DNA from: Candidatus Nezhaarchaeota archaeon
GTDB taxonomy: Archaea; Thermoproteota; Methanomethylicia; Nezhaarchaeales; WYZ-LMO8
DNA length: 64,000 nt
Assembly (NCBI GenBank): GCA_025059375.1
Contig: JANXDO010000002.1
Location: forward strand, 128,966 to 192,965
Direction: 5' to 3'
The notes beneath the pieces are model-generated. The model was given only the letters and a program-made list of their open reading frames with translations. It ran no database searches and was not told the origin of the DNA. Position 1 is the first letter of the stretch. Every line of letters begins with the position of its first letter. Below, piece by piece: positions 9,145 through 17,860 of this stretch. The position numbers and the translations under genes were made by a program.

Positions 9145-10206
9145 GTGATTGAGGCCATAGTCGAGCGCATGCGTAGGAGGAGGAAGCTCACCCTAGCTTC
9201 CATAATCCTCCTCACTTTTTTCCTCGTCCCGGTCTCCATCTACTTGGGCTGGTACAAGGCCTCGATACTGGACATCCTACGCGTCCTCTTCGCCCCAGAC
9301 GACAGTCCGCTCTCGACCATAATCTGGGACTTGAGGCTTAGGAGGGTCTTGGCGGCCATAATCATAGGGGCTGTTTTAGGGGGCTCTGGGACCGCCATAC
9401 AGGCGTGTATGAGGAACCCTCTAGCCTCCCCGTTCACCTTCGGCCTATCTCACGCAGCCTCCCTAGGGGTGGCGGTAGCCCTCCTAGCCCTGCACGGAGG
9501 CGTGATTCAGCGCTACCACATATACGTCTACAACCCCTTCATCGTCTCGATGTCCGCGTTCACCTTTTCACTAATTCAAGTCGTCATAATCTTGGCGCTA
9601 GCCTACAGGGTTGGACTTAGCCCAGTCGCCCTAGTTCTCTCAGCAATAGCCATCTCGTTCGCCTATCAAGCTGCACTATATCTACTACAGTACTTGTACC
9701 TTAACGAGATACTTGTCTCCACGATCGTATTCTGGACCTTTGGGGATGTCGGGAGGATTGCTTGGATGGAGCTGCACTTCGTAGCTCTAGTCTCACTAGT
9801 TGTAGTTATCCCCTACCTAATCTATCGAAGCTTCGACTACGACTTGATCCTAAGCGGAGATGACTTGGCCAAGTCCTCCGGCATAAGCCCTAAAAGGATT
9901 AGGTTGGAGACGACGGTCATCGCGGCACTCGGGACTGCCCTTGCGACATCCTTTGTTGGTGTCATAGGCTTCATATGCCTCGTGGCGCCTCACGCGGCCA
10001 GGCTGTTGGTGGGCGGGAGCCATAGGTACCTAATGCCAACCTCAATGGCCATGGGTTCGCTACTACTAGCGCTCGCAGACACCATTGGGAGGACGGTTAT
10101 AGCACCAACGATAATACCCGTTGGAATAATGACTTCCATGATTGGCGTTCCTCTATTGCTCTACCTCATGATGGGGGGTGGAAGGAGGTATGGTCATGGA
10201 GATTAA
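9145..10206 (+). CDS. FecCD-type ABC transporter permease
   Basis: The 353-residue membrane protein has about ten hydrophobic segments and FecCD landmarks: DLRLRRVLAAIIIGAVLGGSG near residue 52, RNPLASPFTFGLSHAAS, and VGVIGFICLVAPHAARLLVG near residue 270. These proteins dimerise to form the channel of type II importers (BtuC, FhuB, MolB). It begins with GTG one base after the stop of the binding-protein gene, and its 3' end overlaps the ATPase gene, so the three are co-translated. Confidence 0.92.
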   Translation: MIEAIVERMRRRRKLTLASIILLTFFLVPVSIYLGWYKASILDILRVLFAPDDSPLSTIIWDLRLRRVLAAIIIGAVLGGSGTAIQACMRNPLASPFTFGLSHAASLGVAVALLALHGGVIQRYHIYVYNPFIVSMSAFTFSLIQVVIILALAYRVGLSPVALVLSAIAISFAYQAALYLLQYLYLNEILVSTIVFWTFGDVGRIAWMELHFVALVSLVVVIPYLIYRSFDYDLILSGDDLAKSSGISPKRIRLETTVIAALGTALATSFVGVIGFICLVAPHAARLLVGGSHRYLMPTSMAMGSLLLALADTIGRTVIAPTIIPVGIMTSMIGVPLLLYLMMGGGRRYGHGD

Positions 10207-10954
10207 GGTAAAGGACGTGAAGGTACTCTACAAGAGCGTCAAGGCTCTAGACGGCGTCTCATTGTCTGTTAGGAATGGCGAGGTGTTATCGCTGGTGGGA
10301 CCAAATGGTGCTGGTAAGAGCACACTTCTAAAGGTAATCAATGGGATAGTAAGGCCAAAATATGGCACAGTGTACTTGGACCAGAAGTCTCTGAGCTCGC
10401 TCCCCCCACTGGACATTGCGAAGAAGATTGGTTATGTCCCGCAGAGACTTAACATCATTGGGATGCTGACGGTCTACGATTTCGTAATGAGTGGGAGGAG
10501 GCCCTACATAAGGTTCATGCCCACCAAAGTAGATGAGAAGAAGGCGTACGAAGCGCTAAAGACAGTCAACGCCACGAACCTCGTAGACAGGGCCTTGACG
10601 GAGCTGAGTGGTGGAGAGCTGCAAAGAGTCATCATTGCTAGAGCGCTCGCGGGGGAGCCAGAAGTGCTCTTACTTGATGAGCCCACAAGCAACCTAGACA
10701 TAAGGCATCAGCTTGAGATCCAAAGGATCATAGTGGAGCTGAGGGCGAGAGGCTTGATAACGATAGTAGCCACGCACGACCTGACATTTGCCTACAGGAC
10801 ATCAGACAAGATCCTGATGTTGAACCACGGAAAGGTCTTTGCTGCTGGAAAACCGGATGATGTGCTGACCCCAGAGAACATAGCCAAGGTCTACGGCGTT
10901 AAACCCCTCATCATTAAGGAGTGCAGGCTTATTGTCCCAGAAGAGATCGTATGA
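10196..10954 (+). CDS. FecE/MolC-type ABC transporter ATPase
   Basis: About 252 residues with all ABC signatures: Walker A GPNGAGKST near residue 37, Q-loop YVPQRL, signature LSGGELQRV, Walker B VLLLDEPTSNLD and switch HDLTF. It powers the preceding permease. The frame is open from 10178, but AGGAGGT at 10183-10189 is spaced correctly only for the ATG at 10196, which overlaps the permease stop by 11 bases. The last 40 residues form the short C-terminal extension usual for FecE-type ATPases. It closes the operon; the 266 bases up to the tRNA hold nothing I can identify. Confidence 0.93.
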   Translation: MEIKVKDVKVLYKSVKALDGVSLSVRNGEVLSLVGPNGAGKSTLLKVINGIVRPKYGTVYLDQKSLSSLPPLDIAKKIGYVPQRLNIIGMLTVYDFVMSGRRPYIRFMPTKVDEKKAYEALKTVNATNLVDRALTELSGGELQRVIIARALAGEPEVLLLDEPTSNLDIRHQLEIQRIIVELRARGLITIVATHDLTFAYRTSDKILMLNHGKVFAAGKPDDVLTPENIAKVYGVKPLIIKECRLIVPEEIV

Positions 10955-11220
10955 GTTCTAGCCCAGTACCCTATAGTGCTACGTCTACATTGTCCGTATC
11001 GTCCAGGCATTTAGGTAATGTCAAGACCTAGAGTTGCCTTTGTCAGCCTCTTAAGCCCCGCCTGTCGTCAGCTACCTCAAACAAGTAACTTTCACCTCAC
11101 AATACTACTGCGCTGGCGCCTAGTGTACTGGCAAAAATAGTCGTACGCGAGCCGCCAGCCACGAGCTCCCTGAAAAGGATGTATTGTTTAATGGTCATGA
11201 TGGCTCAAATGGAGGGGTAA

Positions 11221-11295
11221 CGGGCCCGCGGGGACTTGAACCCCGGACCTCCGGCTCCGGAGGCCGGCGCTCCATCCATACTGAGCTACGGGCCC
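11221..11295 (-). tRNA. tRNA-Arg (anticodon CCG)
   Basis: The reverse strand folds into a full cloverleaf. The acceptor stem pairs GGGCCCG with CGGGCCC and is followed by discriminator G. The D stem is GCTC/GAGC, the anticodon stem CCGGC/GCCGG around loop CTCCGGA, and the T stem CGGGG/CCCCG around TTCAAGT. Positions 34-36 read CCG, so it decodes CGG. There is no intron and no encoded CCA. The very GC-rich stems suggest a warm-growing host. Confidence 0.97.
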
Positions 11296-11495
11296 ACTAC
11301 TCCCTAATTTTAGAATAGAACTTACTTATAGTCGCCTGCTAGCTCACCACCTCATAGCGTAGGTCTTCTCTTCGTTAACATCGAGTGGATGTTTAAAGTT
11401 ACCGTGCGCTATCGTCTTAACGACGTGCTCCGCCTTGCGAACGCTGAAGTCGATGAATATAATTTAGTTAAACTTTATAGCTATGACTGTGAGGG

Positions 11496-13439
11496 TTATA
11501 CGGTCGTACTGCTTGACGGCTTACGGTAAATTTTCGATGCATATGGTGCCTTTATCCTTTTCATCACCTCGGGATACAATAACGGGTCGGCATGAGGAAG
11601 GCTCATAGAGTTTACATATTCAACCACAAAGTCTGGGTCGATAGCAAGTTCCACGTATTTGACCGTCTCGGCAATAACCTCGGCTTCCCGCCTTACGTGC
11701 ACGGACTTTAGAGCCATTCTAGCTCCAGTGCCAGCAGCATTCCCAACATACTCAATGTTATCAAGCGGCATTTCAGGGAGCATGCCTATGATCATGGCGC
11801 TCATTGGGTTAATGTAGAGGCCAAACGCGCCGGCTATGAACACCCTCCTTATGTCGTGCGTGCTTATCGAGAGCTTCTTTGTTAATATGCGCCACCCCGT
11901 TTGAATTGCTGCTTTAGCCTTCTGGACCTCTCTTACATCTTGCTGAGTTACCACTATATCATCAACTCCCGTAGCTGTCTCTCCCCTCCATGCTAAAACG
12001 TATTCGAGTCCTTGAGGGCCCCTTCTTATCCTTGGGTTGTGCCCTCTATCGATAATCCTCCCGCTCGTATCAATAACCCCCTCCTTTAACATTCCAGCTA
12101 TAGCGTCAATAATGCCTGAGCCGCATATGCCTCTAGGTTTAGCGTCGTCTACTGTTCTGTATGAAACTTCTAATCCGTCATTGCTTATGGAGACTGATTC
12201 TATGGCTCCACTGGAAGCTCTCATTCCAAACTTTATGTGCGCTCCTTCAAATGCCGGGCCTGAGGCTGCTGAACAAGCGTAGAGGAAATCTTTGCAGCCT
12301 AGAACTATTTCAGTGTTGGTGCCGATATCAATTAGTAGAGCAATATCATCCATCTCATGAATTCGGGTAGCGAGTATGCATCCAACAGCATCAGAGCCGA
12401 TGAAGCCGGCTATGTTTGGAAGCGAGCATACATAGGCTTCGGGGTTAATCTTTAAGCCAACATTCGATGCCTTCGTGCAGTAAGGCTTCGCTATTACTGG
12501 AGGGTACGGGTTAAGCCCCAGGTACTTTGGGTTAAGGCCAAAGAATAGGTGATGCATGACCGTGTTGCCAACAACCACCACCTCATAGATTTCCTCGTGA
12601 GAGATTTGAGCGCTTGAGCAAGCTCTCTCTATAAGCTCATTAATTCCCTTCACGACCTCTTCCTTCAACTTCTCGAGGTTCTCGTGACTCTGGATGGCGT
12701 ACGTTATCCTTGAAATCACGTCCTCGCCGTATGGAACTTGTGGGTTCATGATTCCATCGGCGTGGATTAGGGAGCCGTTAGTTAGATCCACGAGGAAGCC
12801 AGCTACTTTAGTTGTCCCTATATCAACTGCATAACCATAGAGTCTATGACGTGTATCTCCAGGCTCCACATCAATTATCTCCTCCATGCCCTCACATCGC
12901 ATAACCACGGTTATCCTCCAATCGCTTGACCTAAGAACTTCGGGCAACTTCTTAGCTGCAGTGTAGCCGATTCTAGTGTTTGAGCCATAACCTAGCTCTG
13001 ATAACTTACTTAATAGCCTCAAGTCATCAGCTTCAGGTCTATCCAATGTTGGTCTCTCGAGCTCTAAGTAGATCTTCTTGATAATGGGAGCTACCTTAAG
13101 TTCAGGCTCACGCCCTAAGATAACAAGCCTCTGCCTACCTAACCTGCTACTCTCAGGGATCTCGACTACTACAGACCTCAAGACTTTAACTTGACAGGCA
13201 AGCCTAAGACCCAGACTTAACTCTTCAATGCTTAAAAGCCTCTTCTCAGCATCGCTGTACGGACTCAAGCTCTCAAGGCCTTCGATAACCTTAACCCTAC
13301 ACTTGCCGCATATTCCACGACCGCCACAAAGAGAAGCTACATCAAGACTAGCCTTTAGGGCAGCTTCAAGTAATGTGGACCCAATGGGAACCTCAACATT
13401 CTTACCTTCAGGTAGGAACTTAATGGTGATGTTCTGCAA
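11496..13439 (-). CDS. RACo-like [2Fe-2S]/ASKHA reductive activator of corrinoid proteins
   Basis: The 647-residue product opens with a plant-type [2Fe-2S] ferredoxin domain (Cys 38, 44, 47 and 82). A linker follows, then the DUF4445 ASKHA ATPase region with GYAVDIGTTKVAGFLVDL, VVVGNTVMHHLFFG, ALLIDIGTNTEIVL and VFIAGAFGLYINP. RACo proteins use ATP to drive electron transfer that restores Co(II) corrinoids to Co(I) in methyltransferase systems. Methanogen RamA carries C-terminal [4Fe-4S] clusters instead, so this is the bacterial-type layout. No corrinoid protein or methyltransferase lies nearby. The start is a TTG at 13439 with GGTG about 9 bases upstream. Confidence 0.9.
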   Translation of the reverse strand: MQNITIKFLPEGKNVEVPIGSTLLEAALKASLDVASLCGGRGICGKCRVKVIEGLESLSPYSDAEKRLLSIEELSLGLRLACQVKVLRSVVVEIPESSRLGRQRLVILGREPELKVAPIIKKIYLELERPTLDRPEADDLRLLSKLSELGYGSNTRIGYTAAKKLPEVLRSSDWRITVVMRCEGMEEIIDVEPGDTRHRLYGYAVDIGTTKVAGFLVDLTNGSLIHADGIMNPQVPYGEDVISRITYAIQSHENLEKLKEEVVKGINELIERACSSAQISHEEIYEVVVVGNTVMHHLFFGLNPKYLGLNPYPPVIAKPYCTKASNVGLKINPEAYVCSLPNIAGFIGSDAVGCILATRIHEMDDIALLIDIGTNTEIVLGCKDFLYACSAASGPAFEGAHIKFGMRASSGAIESVSISNDGLEVSYRTVDDAKPRGICGSGIIDAIAGMLKEGVIDTSGRIIDRGHNPRIRRGPQGLEYVLAWRGETATGVDDIVVTQQDVREVQKAKAAIQTGWRILTKKLSISTHDIRRVFIAGAFGLYINPMSAMIIGMLPEMPLDNIEYVGNAAGTGARMALKSVHVRREAEVIAETVKYVELAIDPDFVVEYVNSMSLPHADPLLYPEVMKRIKAPYASKIYRKPSSSTTV

Positions 13440-13569
13440 ATTCTTGCACCGCTCACTCTATCAATGCGTAATTCATTTATCTCCTAGGTAACTCATTTAG
13501 ATTACTTTCCAATTGCCCATAAAGCTTTAAATCATCTCATATTCGTATAGCAAGCACGGCGACGTGAAT

Positions 13570-13785
13570 TCACAGACAATGCGATCGCAACATGAAGTCA
13601 ACCCACCGGGTCTCCTCAGACATCATTGTCCTCTTGAGGGCAACCATCTCACTAGCTAAAGATCTATGCAGCTTGTCTAGAAGTCGAGCCGGATCGCCTC
13701 GATATCCTAGTACTGAGGGCCATGCCTCATCAAGCTCCTTAACGAGAAGATTGGTAACGGTGTCTTCAGTCGGCTTTGAGGTCAT
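13570..13785 (-). CDS. Hypothetical 71-residue helical protein
   Basis: I do not recognise this frame. Its product is charged and helix-prone, with DEAWPSVLGYRGDPARLLDKLHRSL in two helices, and its composition looks natural, unlike the Ser-rich frame on the opposite strand. It lies alone between the RACo-like gene and DUF429, with no clear ribosome site. It may be a small gene or the remnant of one. Confidence 0.35.
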   Translation of the reverse strand: MTSKPTEDTVTNLLVKELDEAWPSVLGYRGDPARLLDKLHRSLASEMVALKRTMMSEETRWVDFMLRSHCL

Positions 13786-13940
13786 CTTCCTAAACGTCTA
13801 TTACAACCTTCCTCATTCATTGAATGTTGCGACATTCTACCTCAATTGATGGATTGGCTAAGATGTGTTAAGGTGAACGCAGTGATCGTCAAGAACGTCG
13901 TAGAGGATGAAGTTGCACACCTCTTCCCTGCCTTGAAGGC

Positions 13941-14039
13941 TTAGTGGTACAAAGCATAGCTTAAGCCTTCGATCTTGTCCTTCATGTGTTCCCCTAGCTC
14001 GACCATGAATTCGTTAGAGAGCAATTTATCTTGTAGCAT
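13941..14039 (-). other. Possible 32-residue gene remnant
   Basis: A short reverse-strand frame from an ATG at 14039 encodes 32 residues, including ELGEHMKDKIEGLSYALYH, with natural-looking composition. Next to it, a 23-residue plus-strand frame at about 13873 (starting MNAVIVKNVVEDE) also looks coding. Together with the 71-residue frame they make the 13.44-14.08 kb stretch look like eroded small genes. No function can be assigned. Confidence 0.2.
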
Positions 14040-14077
14040 CCACTATAGTTTTTGACCTCGATTTGAGGGGTGTTAGC

Positions 14078-14641
14078 TTGAGTGTTTGCTTTCTAGGTCT
14101 TGATTTAGCAGCTCTGAGCACTAGGCCTACTGGCTACTGTGTGCTGTATCTAGATATGTGCTGTGATGTTGGTATTGTATTTAGCGACGATGATATCTTG
14201 AGGCTTGCTGTTAGTGTCAAGCCCAAGGTTATAGCTATAGACTCCCCCTTATCTCTTGCGATTGATGGCGGGGCTCTTAGAAAGTGTGATTTAGAGGCCA
14301 GGAAGAGGGGCTACATGGTCTTACCCCTTAGCATGCCGAACATGGCCAAGTTGACAGTGAGGGGCATGAAGTTGAGAGATAGGCTTAGTGCTTTAGGCTT
14401 TGAAGTTATTGAAGTTTTTCCAACCGGTGCCTTCAAGGTTCTTGGCTTGACCCCACCTAAGAGGAATTTTAAAGAGGCTCTAAATGGTCTCAGGAGGCTT
14501 GGATTGAGGCTTAACAAGGCTGAGACTGTTCACGAGCTTGATGCCGCAATATCGGCTTACGTTGCCTACAAGTACGTTAAGAGCGAAGTTGAAGTACTTG
14601 GCGATCCGAGAGAGGGGGTCATAATCATGCCAATGCTTTAA
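14078..14641 (+). CDS. DUF429 family protein (predicted RNase H-like fold)
   Basis: About 187 residues. It opens with FLGLDLAALSTRPTGYCVL, has VIAIDSPLSLA near residue 60 and a late Asp in HELDAAISAYVAYKY, the acidic pattern of DUF429 proteins, which are predicted to adopt an RNase H-like fold. Substrate and role are not established. The frame opens at 14063, but GAGGGGTG at 14065-14072 points to the TTG at 14078 as start. It is single-standing, transcribed toward the small zinc protein. Confidence 0.72.
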   Translation: MSVCFLGLDLAALSTRPTGYCVLYLDMCCDVGIVFSDDDILRLAVSVKPKVIAIDSPLSLAIDGGALRKCDLEARKRGYMVLPLSMPNMAKLTVRGMKLRDRLSALGFEVIEVFPTGAFKVLGLTPPKRNFKEALNGLRRLGLRLNKAETVHELDAAISAYVAYKYVKSEVEVLGDPREGVIIMPML

Positions 14642-14805
14642 ATGCTTGCTTAAAGTCTAAAGTTGAAATTCAGAACATGCTTTTTGCGGCGGCAAGAATG
14701 TTAAGTGAGATTTAGTGTTGTCAATATCTCAGTGATGGTATCATTAAGAGAATAATTTTTAAGTGCCCTCGAAAATGTTAAAGGGGGGCAAGTATCTTAG
14801 TGTCC

Positions 14806-14940
14806 ATGTTAACGTTAAATCTCGAAGTTAAGAAATGTAGGATCTTCTGTCCCTACTGTGGCTGCTATATTGAGCTGAATAAGTACTACTCTGAACACTA
14901 TGCTGGACGATGTCTTAAGCTTAAGCCCCGCAACCATTAA
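14806..14940 (+). CDS. 44-residue C2HC zinc-finger protein
   Basis: An ATG at 14806 (or in-frame GTG at 14800) encodes 44 residues containing CRIFCPYCGCYIEL and EHYAGRC. The spacing C-x2-C then H-x4-C is that of a small zinc finger. A G-rich run at 14783-14788 precedes the start. The stop lies 45 bases before the DUF4443-like regulator on the same strand, so co-transcription is likely. Small zinc proteins like this can bind nucleic acid or partner proteins; nothing more can be said. Confidence 0.6.
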   Translation: MLTLNLEVKKCRIFCPYCGCYIELNKYYSEHYAGRCLKLKPRNH

Positions 14941-14985
14941 GCTAAAGAGAGTCTAAGCTGTAGTTAATAGTGAGCGGTGCTCCTC

Positions 14986-15624
14986 ATGGATCCAAGAGAA
15001 GTAGTAAGAATCATAGACTCTGCTTTGTCTAGCCAGGATGTAGGTCCAGCTCCTAGGTTTGATGAATATCACATCATTAAGTCTATCATGATCATATTGA
15101 AAGAGAAGACTATTGGTAGAGTTAGGCTCTCAAGGATCCTATCGATAGGTGAGGGTAGTGCTAGAACCATGGTTTCAAGGATGAAGGCCCTTGGGATAAT
15201 TGAAGAGTCGAAAGCTGGCTGCACTTTAACGGCACTCGGTCATAATCTGGCTGAGGCCTTAAGTTTGAGGATCCCAATGGTAGCAGATGTCCAAGTGGGT
15301 GAGCTCGGAGTGGATGGATTTAGTGTTGGAATCTTGGTTAGAGGGGTTTCTGATAGGGTTGACGTCATTAAGCTAAGGGATGAAGCTGTTAGGAGGGGTG
15401 CTAGGGCTCTAATAACCATGATCTTAATTGATGGTAGGCTTGCGATGCCAACAGTTGAAGATAACGTTATGGCCAGGTGGCCAAAATTAGCTAGTAATAT
15501 TATTGAAGTCTTTAGACCTATAAGAGGTGATGTTATTCTGATAGGCGTAGCGGATAATCGCTTAATGGCTGAGAAGGGAGCGCTTATGGCTGCTTGGACC
15601 TTAGCATTTAAGTGGACTATATAA
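14986..15624 (+). CDS. Winged-helix DUF4443-like transcriptional regulator
   Basis: About 212 residues. The first 90 form a winged helix-turn-helix: the LSRILSIGEGSARTMVSRMKALGIIEE stretch has the recognition helix and LTALGHNLAEAL follows. The rest is an alpha/beta domain (GFSVGILVRGVSDRVDVIKLRDEAVRRGARA) of the kind found in archaeal DUF4443 proteins, probably a ligand sensor. The frame opens with GTG at 14977; the ATG at 14986 is better spaced from GAGCGGTG. Target genes are unknown; the zinc-finger gene just upstream is a likely partner. Confidence 0.6.
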   Translation: MDPREVVRIIDSALSSQDVGPAPRFDEYHIIKSIMIILKEKTIGRVRLSRILSIGEGSARTMVSRMKALGIIEESKAGCTLTALGHNLAEALSLRIPMVADVQVGELGVDGFSVGILVRGVSDRVDVIKLRDEAVRRGARALITMILIDGRLAMPTVEDNVMARWPKLASNIIEVFRPIRGDVILIGVADNRLMAEKGALMAAWTLAFKWTI

Positions 15625-15758
15625 AGATCTAGTTAGAGGAACACCTCTACTACAAAGTTAAACATTTACCTCTGGCTCCTTAGCATAGTTCCTTAACACC
15701 TTCATCAAGGAGAGCTTAAAGCGTTACAAGTCTTGGTTTTGTTGTTGACTTCACACCT

Positions 15759-15905
15759 ATGAGCGATGACATTGACTGGTTAAGTAAAGTTTACGAAACG
15801 TCTCAACCTTATCTACACTTCTTCAAGGCTGCAAACCTCTCTTCAGGCTTAATAAATTTCTCAAGAATCTCTTCGCAGTCAGTATGCCTGAGACTAAGTT
15901 GTTAA
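15759..15905 (+). other. Possible 48-residue ORF or gene remnant in a 326-base gap
   Basis: In the gap between the DUF4443-like and aldo/keto-like genes, an ATG at 15759 gives 48 residues (MSDDIDWLSKVYETSQPYL and on). The same frame is open and coding-like upstream (SLGFVVDFTP) back to 15720. There is no good ribosome site for this ATG; a GGAG at about 15709 has no start codon after it. A decayed gene is the likelier reading. Confidence 0.25.
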
Positions 15906-15950
15906 TCTCACTTTAAGTGGTCTTGAGTGATGGCGCCATTGTCATTAACC

Positions 15951-16694
15951 TCAACCATTAGTTAAGGTTCTTGTTAGCTCACATGCTGTTCTTAATGTCT
16001 TTTCTGCCTCTGATACAGAGGCTACTCCAAGTGCTACTGAATCTACCTCTGGTATACCGAGAACCCATTGTAGGGCCGCGTCTACTGAGAGTCTACCTGC
16101 ACCTAGGACCTTCTTCGCTATCACCACAACTCTCATCTCTCTGAGGACCTTAAGCGTCTCCTCAATATCGTCGGTGAAGAGCCTAACATAGTTTAATGGG
16201 ACCATAACTACCTTCACCTCCTCTATGTGCTTAAGTCTTGGAAGGGATATTGTGGGTCTGTGGGTAGCGATGCCAGCCGTTAAGCCTAAGTTCTCAATTT
16301 GCTTTATGAAGTTCCTTATTAGCACTTCATTAAGTCGATCCACGATTGATGCGTGAGCCAATACTATTCTCAGATCGAGGTGTTCATACCTTTTAACGGC
16401 CTTCTCTGGTTTACTCCAGGTACTGAGCACTATTGCTGGTTTTATTCCAGTTCTCCTATAAGCTAGGTCGATTTCTTGAGCTAAGAAGTCAACGTCTAGT
16501 GCTTGGATCCACGAAAAACCGTTAATGAGGCACCAAGATAGTATCTCAGCTGCTTTACCCCTCTTGACTACAAACTCCATGTAGTACTTGTCGCTGTTCT
16601 CAAATTGACCTGCAGCTATGAATGGTGATGTCCCTACGAGAACTCTAGATATTTCAACGCCATACTTCTTGATTATGGTTAGTTTAGAGTTCAC
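15951..16694 (-). CDS. Aldo/keto reductase-like TIM-barrel protein
   Basis: The 247-residue protein begins like an aldo/keto reductase (EISRVLVGTSPFIAAGQF). It ends with the family's C-terminal pattern ALQWVLGIPEVDSVALGVAS, SVSEAEKTL. It is shorter than the usual 300 or so residues, and the typical catalytic D-Y-K-H set is not evident (the expected Tyr region reads WIQALDVDF), so it may be a non-reductase member of the fold. It is transcribed in the same direction as, and downstream of, thi4 and the small zinc protein (84 bases away), so shared transcription is possible. Confidence 0.6.
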   Translation of the reverse strand: MNSKLTIIKKYGVEISRVLVGTSPFIAAGQFENSDKYYMEFVVKRGKAAEILSWCLINGFSWIQALDVDFLAQEIDLAYRRTGIKPAIVLSTWSKPEKAVKRYEHLDLRIVLAHASIVDRLNEVLIRNFIKQIENLGLTAGIATHRPTISLPRLKHIEEVKVVMVPLNYVRLFTDDIEETLKVLREMRVVVIAKKVLGAGRLSVDAALQWVLGIPEVDSVALGVASVSEAEKTLRTACELTRTLTNG

Positions 16695-16777
16695 AGTAGC
16701 CTCTAATGTAAGTTCAGATCTCTAGGAAAAATATACTGCTTTGCAATCTTAAGTGGATTGTAGGTTTCATTAATGCT

Positions 16778-16912
16778 TTATTGTGACCTCGCCAAGTATT
16801 GTCTACATAGTTTACAGAGACCGTGACCTACATGACAAGCTGCGCATATGCGTCTATGACATCGTCTGCAGATCATCTGGGCTACTTTACTTCCACATAT
16901 AGTGCAGATCAT
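16778..16912 (-). CDS. 44-residue zinc-binding protein translationally coupled to thi4
   Basis: On the reverse strand, ATG at 16912 overlaps the thi4 stop in ATGA and encodes 44 residues packed with Cys and His pairs: [20 protein letters not shown] and CKLCRQ. The pattern suggests two zinc sites of B-box/double-ribbon type. The ATGA overlap implies translational coupling to thi4. Since Thi4 needs iron and sulfide, a metal- or sulfur-handling helper is conceivable, but that is speculation. Confidence 0.72.
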   Translation of the reverse strand: MICTICGSKVAQMICRRCHRRICAACHVGHGLCKLCRQYLARSQ

Positions 16913-17694
16913 CTTCTCTTTAGATCTCTCTCAATTACCTCAGCTACTATCTTTCCTGAGAGGAGCATTGCGCCGAAGATTGGTCCCATTCTTGGAAGTC
17001 CGTGGACTGAGGCTACGGCCATGCCTGCAACGTAGAGGCCATCAATTACCTTCCCCGTCTTCTCAATGATTAATTGCTCTGATAGCTCACTGTAGGCTGA
17101 TTTCTCTCCAACCATTGTAAGCGATATGTTGGGGATTTTCTTGGAGGCTATTGTTATGACCTCGGCATCGTGACCTGTAGCATCTACGACCGCTCTAGAC
17201 CTCACGAACATGGGATCTACGTGGAGGCCCGCTATTTGAACTGCACTCCACTGTATACATACGCCCTCAACCCTCAATGGATTCTCTCGATATATGACGT
17301 CATCGACCGTGACGCCCATTATTATCCTGGCTCCAGCATCAATCGCACCTGAAGCCAACTTAGCTATCATCTCAGCTGCATCAGCCACGTATATGCCATT
17401 ACCAGCCGGTATGAGCTTACAGCCTGCCTCCCTTAATACCTGGTCAGCTGGTTCACCTAGAACCACTTTGTGGAAGAGCATGCCCCCACCACCTATACCA
17501 CCACCGAAGCTAAGCTTTCTCTCAAACACGACGACCCTAAAACCCTTTTTAGCTAGATACCGAGCAGCGGTCATCCCTGATGGACCTGCACCTACAATAA
17601 CTACATCTACATTAGAGACCTCAATCCACTCTTTACTTGCACTTTCAACTATTATCCTGGTTATTTCATCCTCAGGCAGACTCTTAACCTTCAT
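16909..17694 (-). CDS. thi4: Thi4-type thiazole synthase (His variant) / ribose-1,5-bisphosphate isomerase family
   Basis: Taken from the ATG at 17694, the product is 261 residues, the usual archaeal length; the frame stays open to 17796. It has the dinucleotide motif [21 protein letters not shown], then [12 protein letters not shown] and a C-terminal [20 protein letters not shown]. At the position of the sacrificial Cys205 of yeast Thi4 it reads GLHVDP, that is His (residue 192 of the longer frame, 158 from this start). In Methanocaldococcus such His-type enzymes make the thiazole phosphate catalytically from NAD, glycine and sulfide with iron. Thiamin synthesis is therefore the likely role; an isomerase-type relative cannot be excluded. 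The 44-residue zinc protein overlaps its stop. Confidence 0.88.
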   Translation of the reverse strand: MKVKSLPEDEITRIIVESASKEWIEVSNVDVVIVGAGPSGMTAARYLAKKGFRVVVFERKLSFGGGIGGGGMLFHKVVLGEPADQVLREAGCKLIPAGNGIYVADAAEMIAKLASGAIDAGARIIMGVTVDDVIYRENPLRVEGVCIQWSAVQIAGLHVDPMFVRSRAVVDATGHDAEVITIASKKIPNISLTMVGEKSAYSELSEQLIIEKTGKVIDGLYVAGMAVASVHGLPRMGPIFGAMLLSGKIVAEVIERDLKRR

Positions 17695-17860
17695 AGTAAC
17701 CAGCCCAAGAGTCATGAGGTCGCCAATCCCGACTTTAAAGCCTAAATTCCTTATAGTCCAGTTATTAAGTTTTCGGAGCTCCAAAACGGATTCCAAGCAA
17801 CCCCCTTCACTAAGTATTCTCCCTTGCGTAAGAGGTCTACATGCTACACAAATACAATAA

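Noticed and set aside
13592-13849. An 85-residue plus-strand frame opposite the 71-residue hypothetical
   Set aside because: Ser- and Arg-rich shadow of the opposite frame with no start signal.
17695-17796. Upstream extension of Thi4 by 34 residues
   Set aside because: Family length and the typical start ([13 protein letters not shown]) favour the ATG at 17694.
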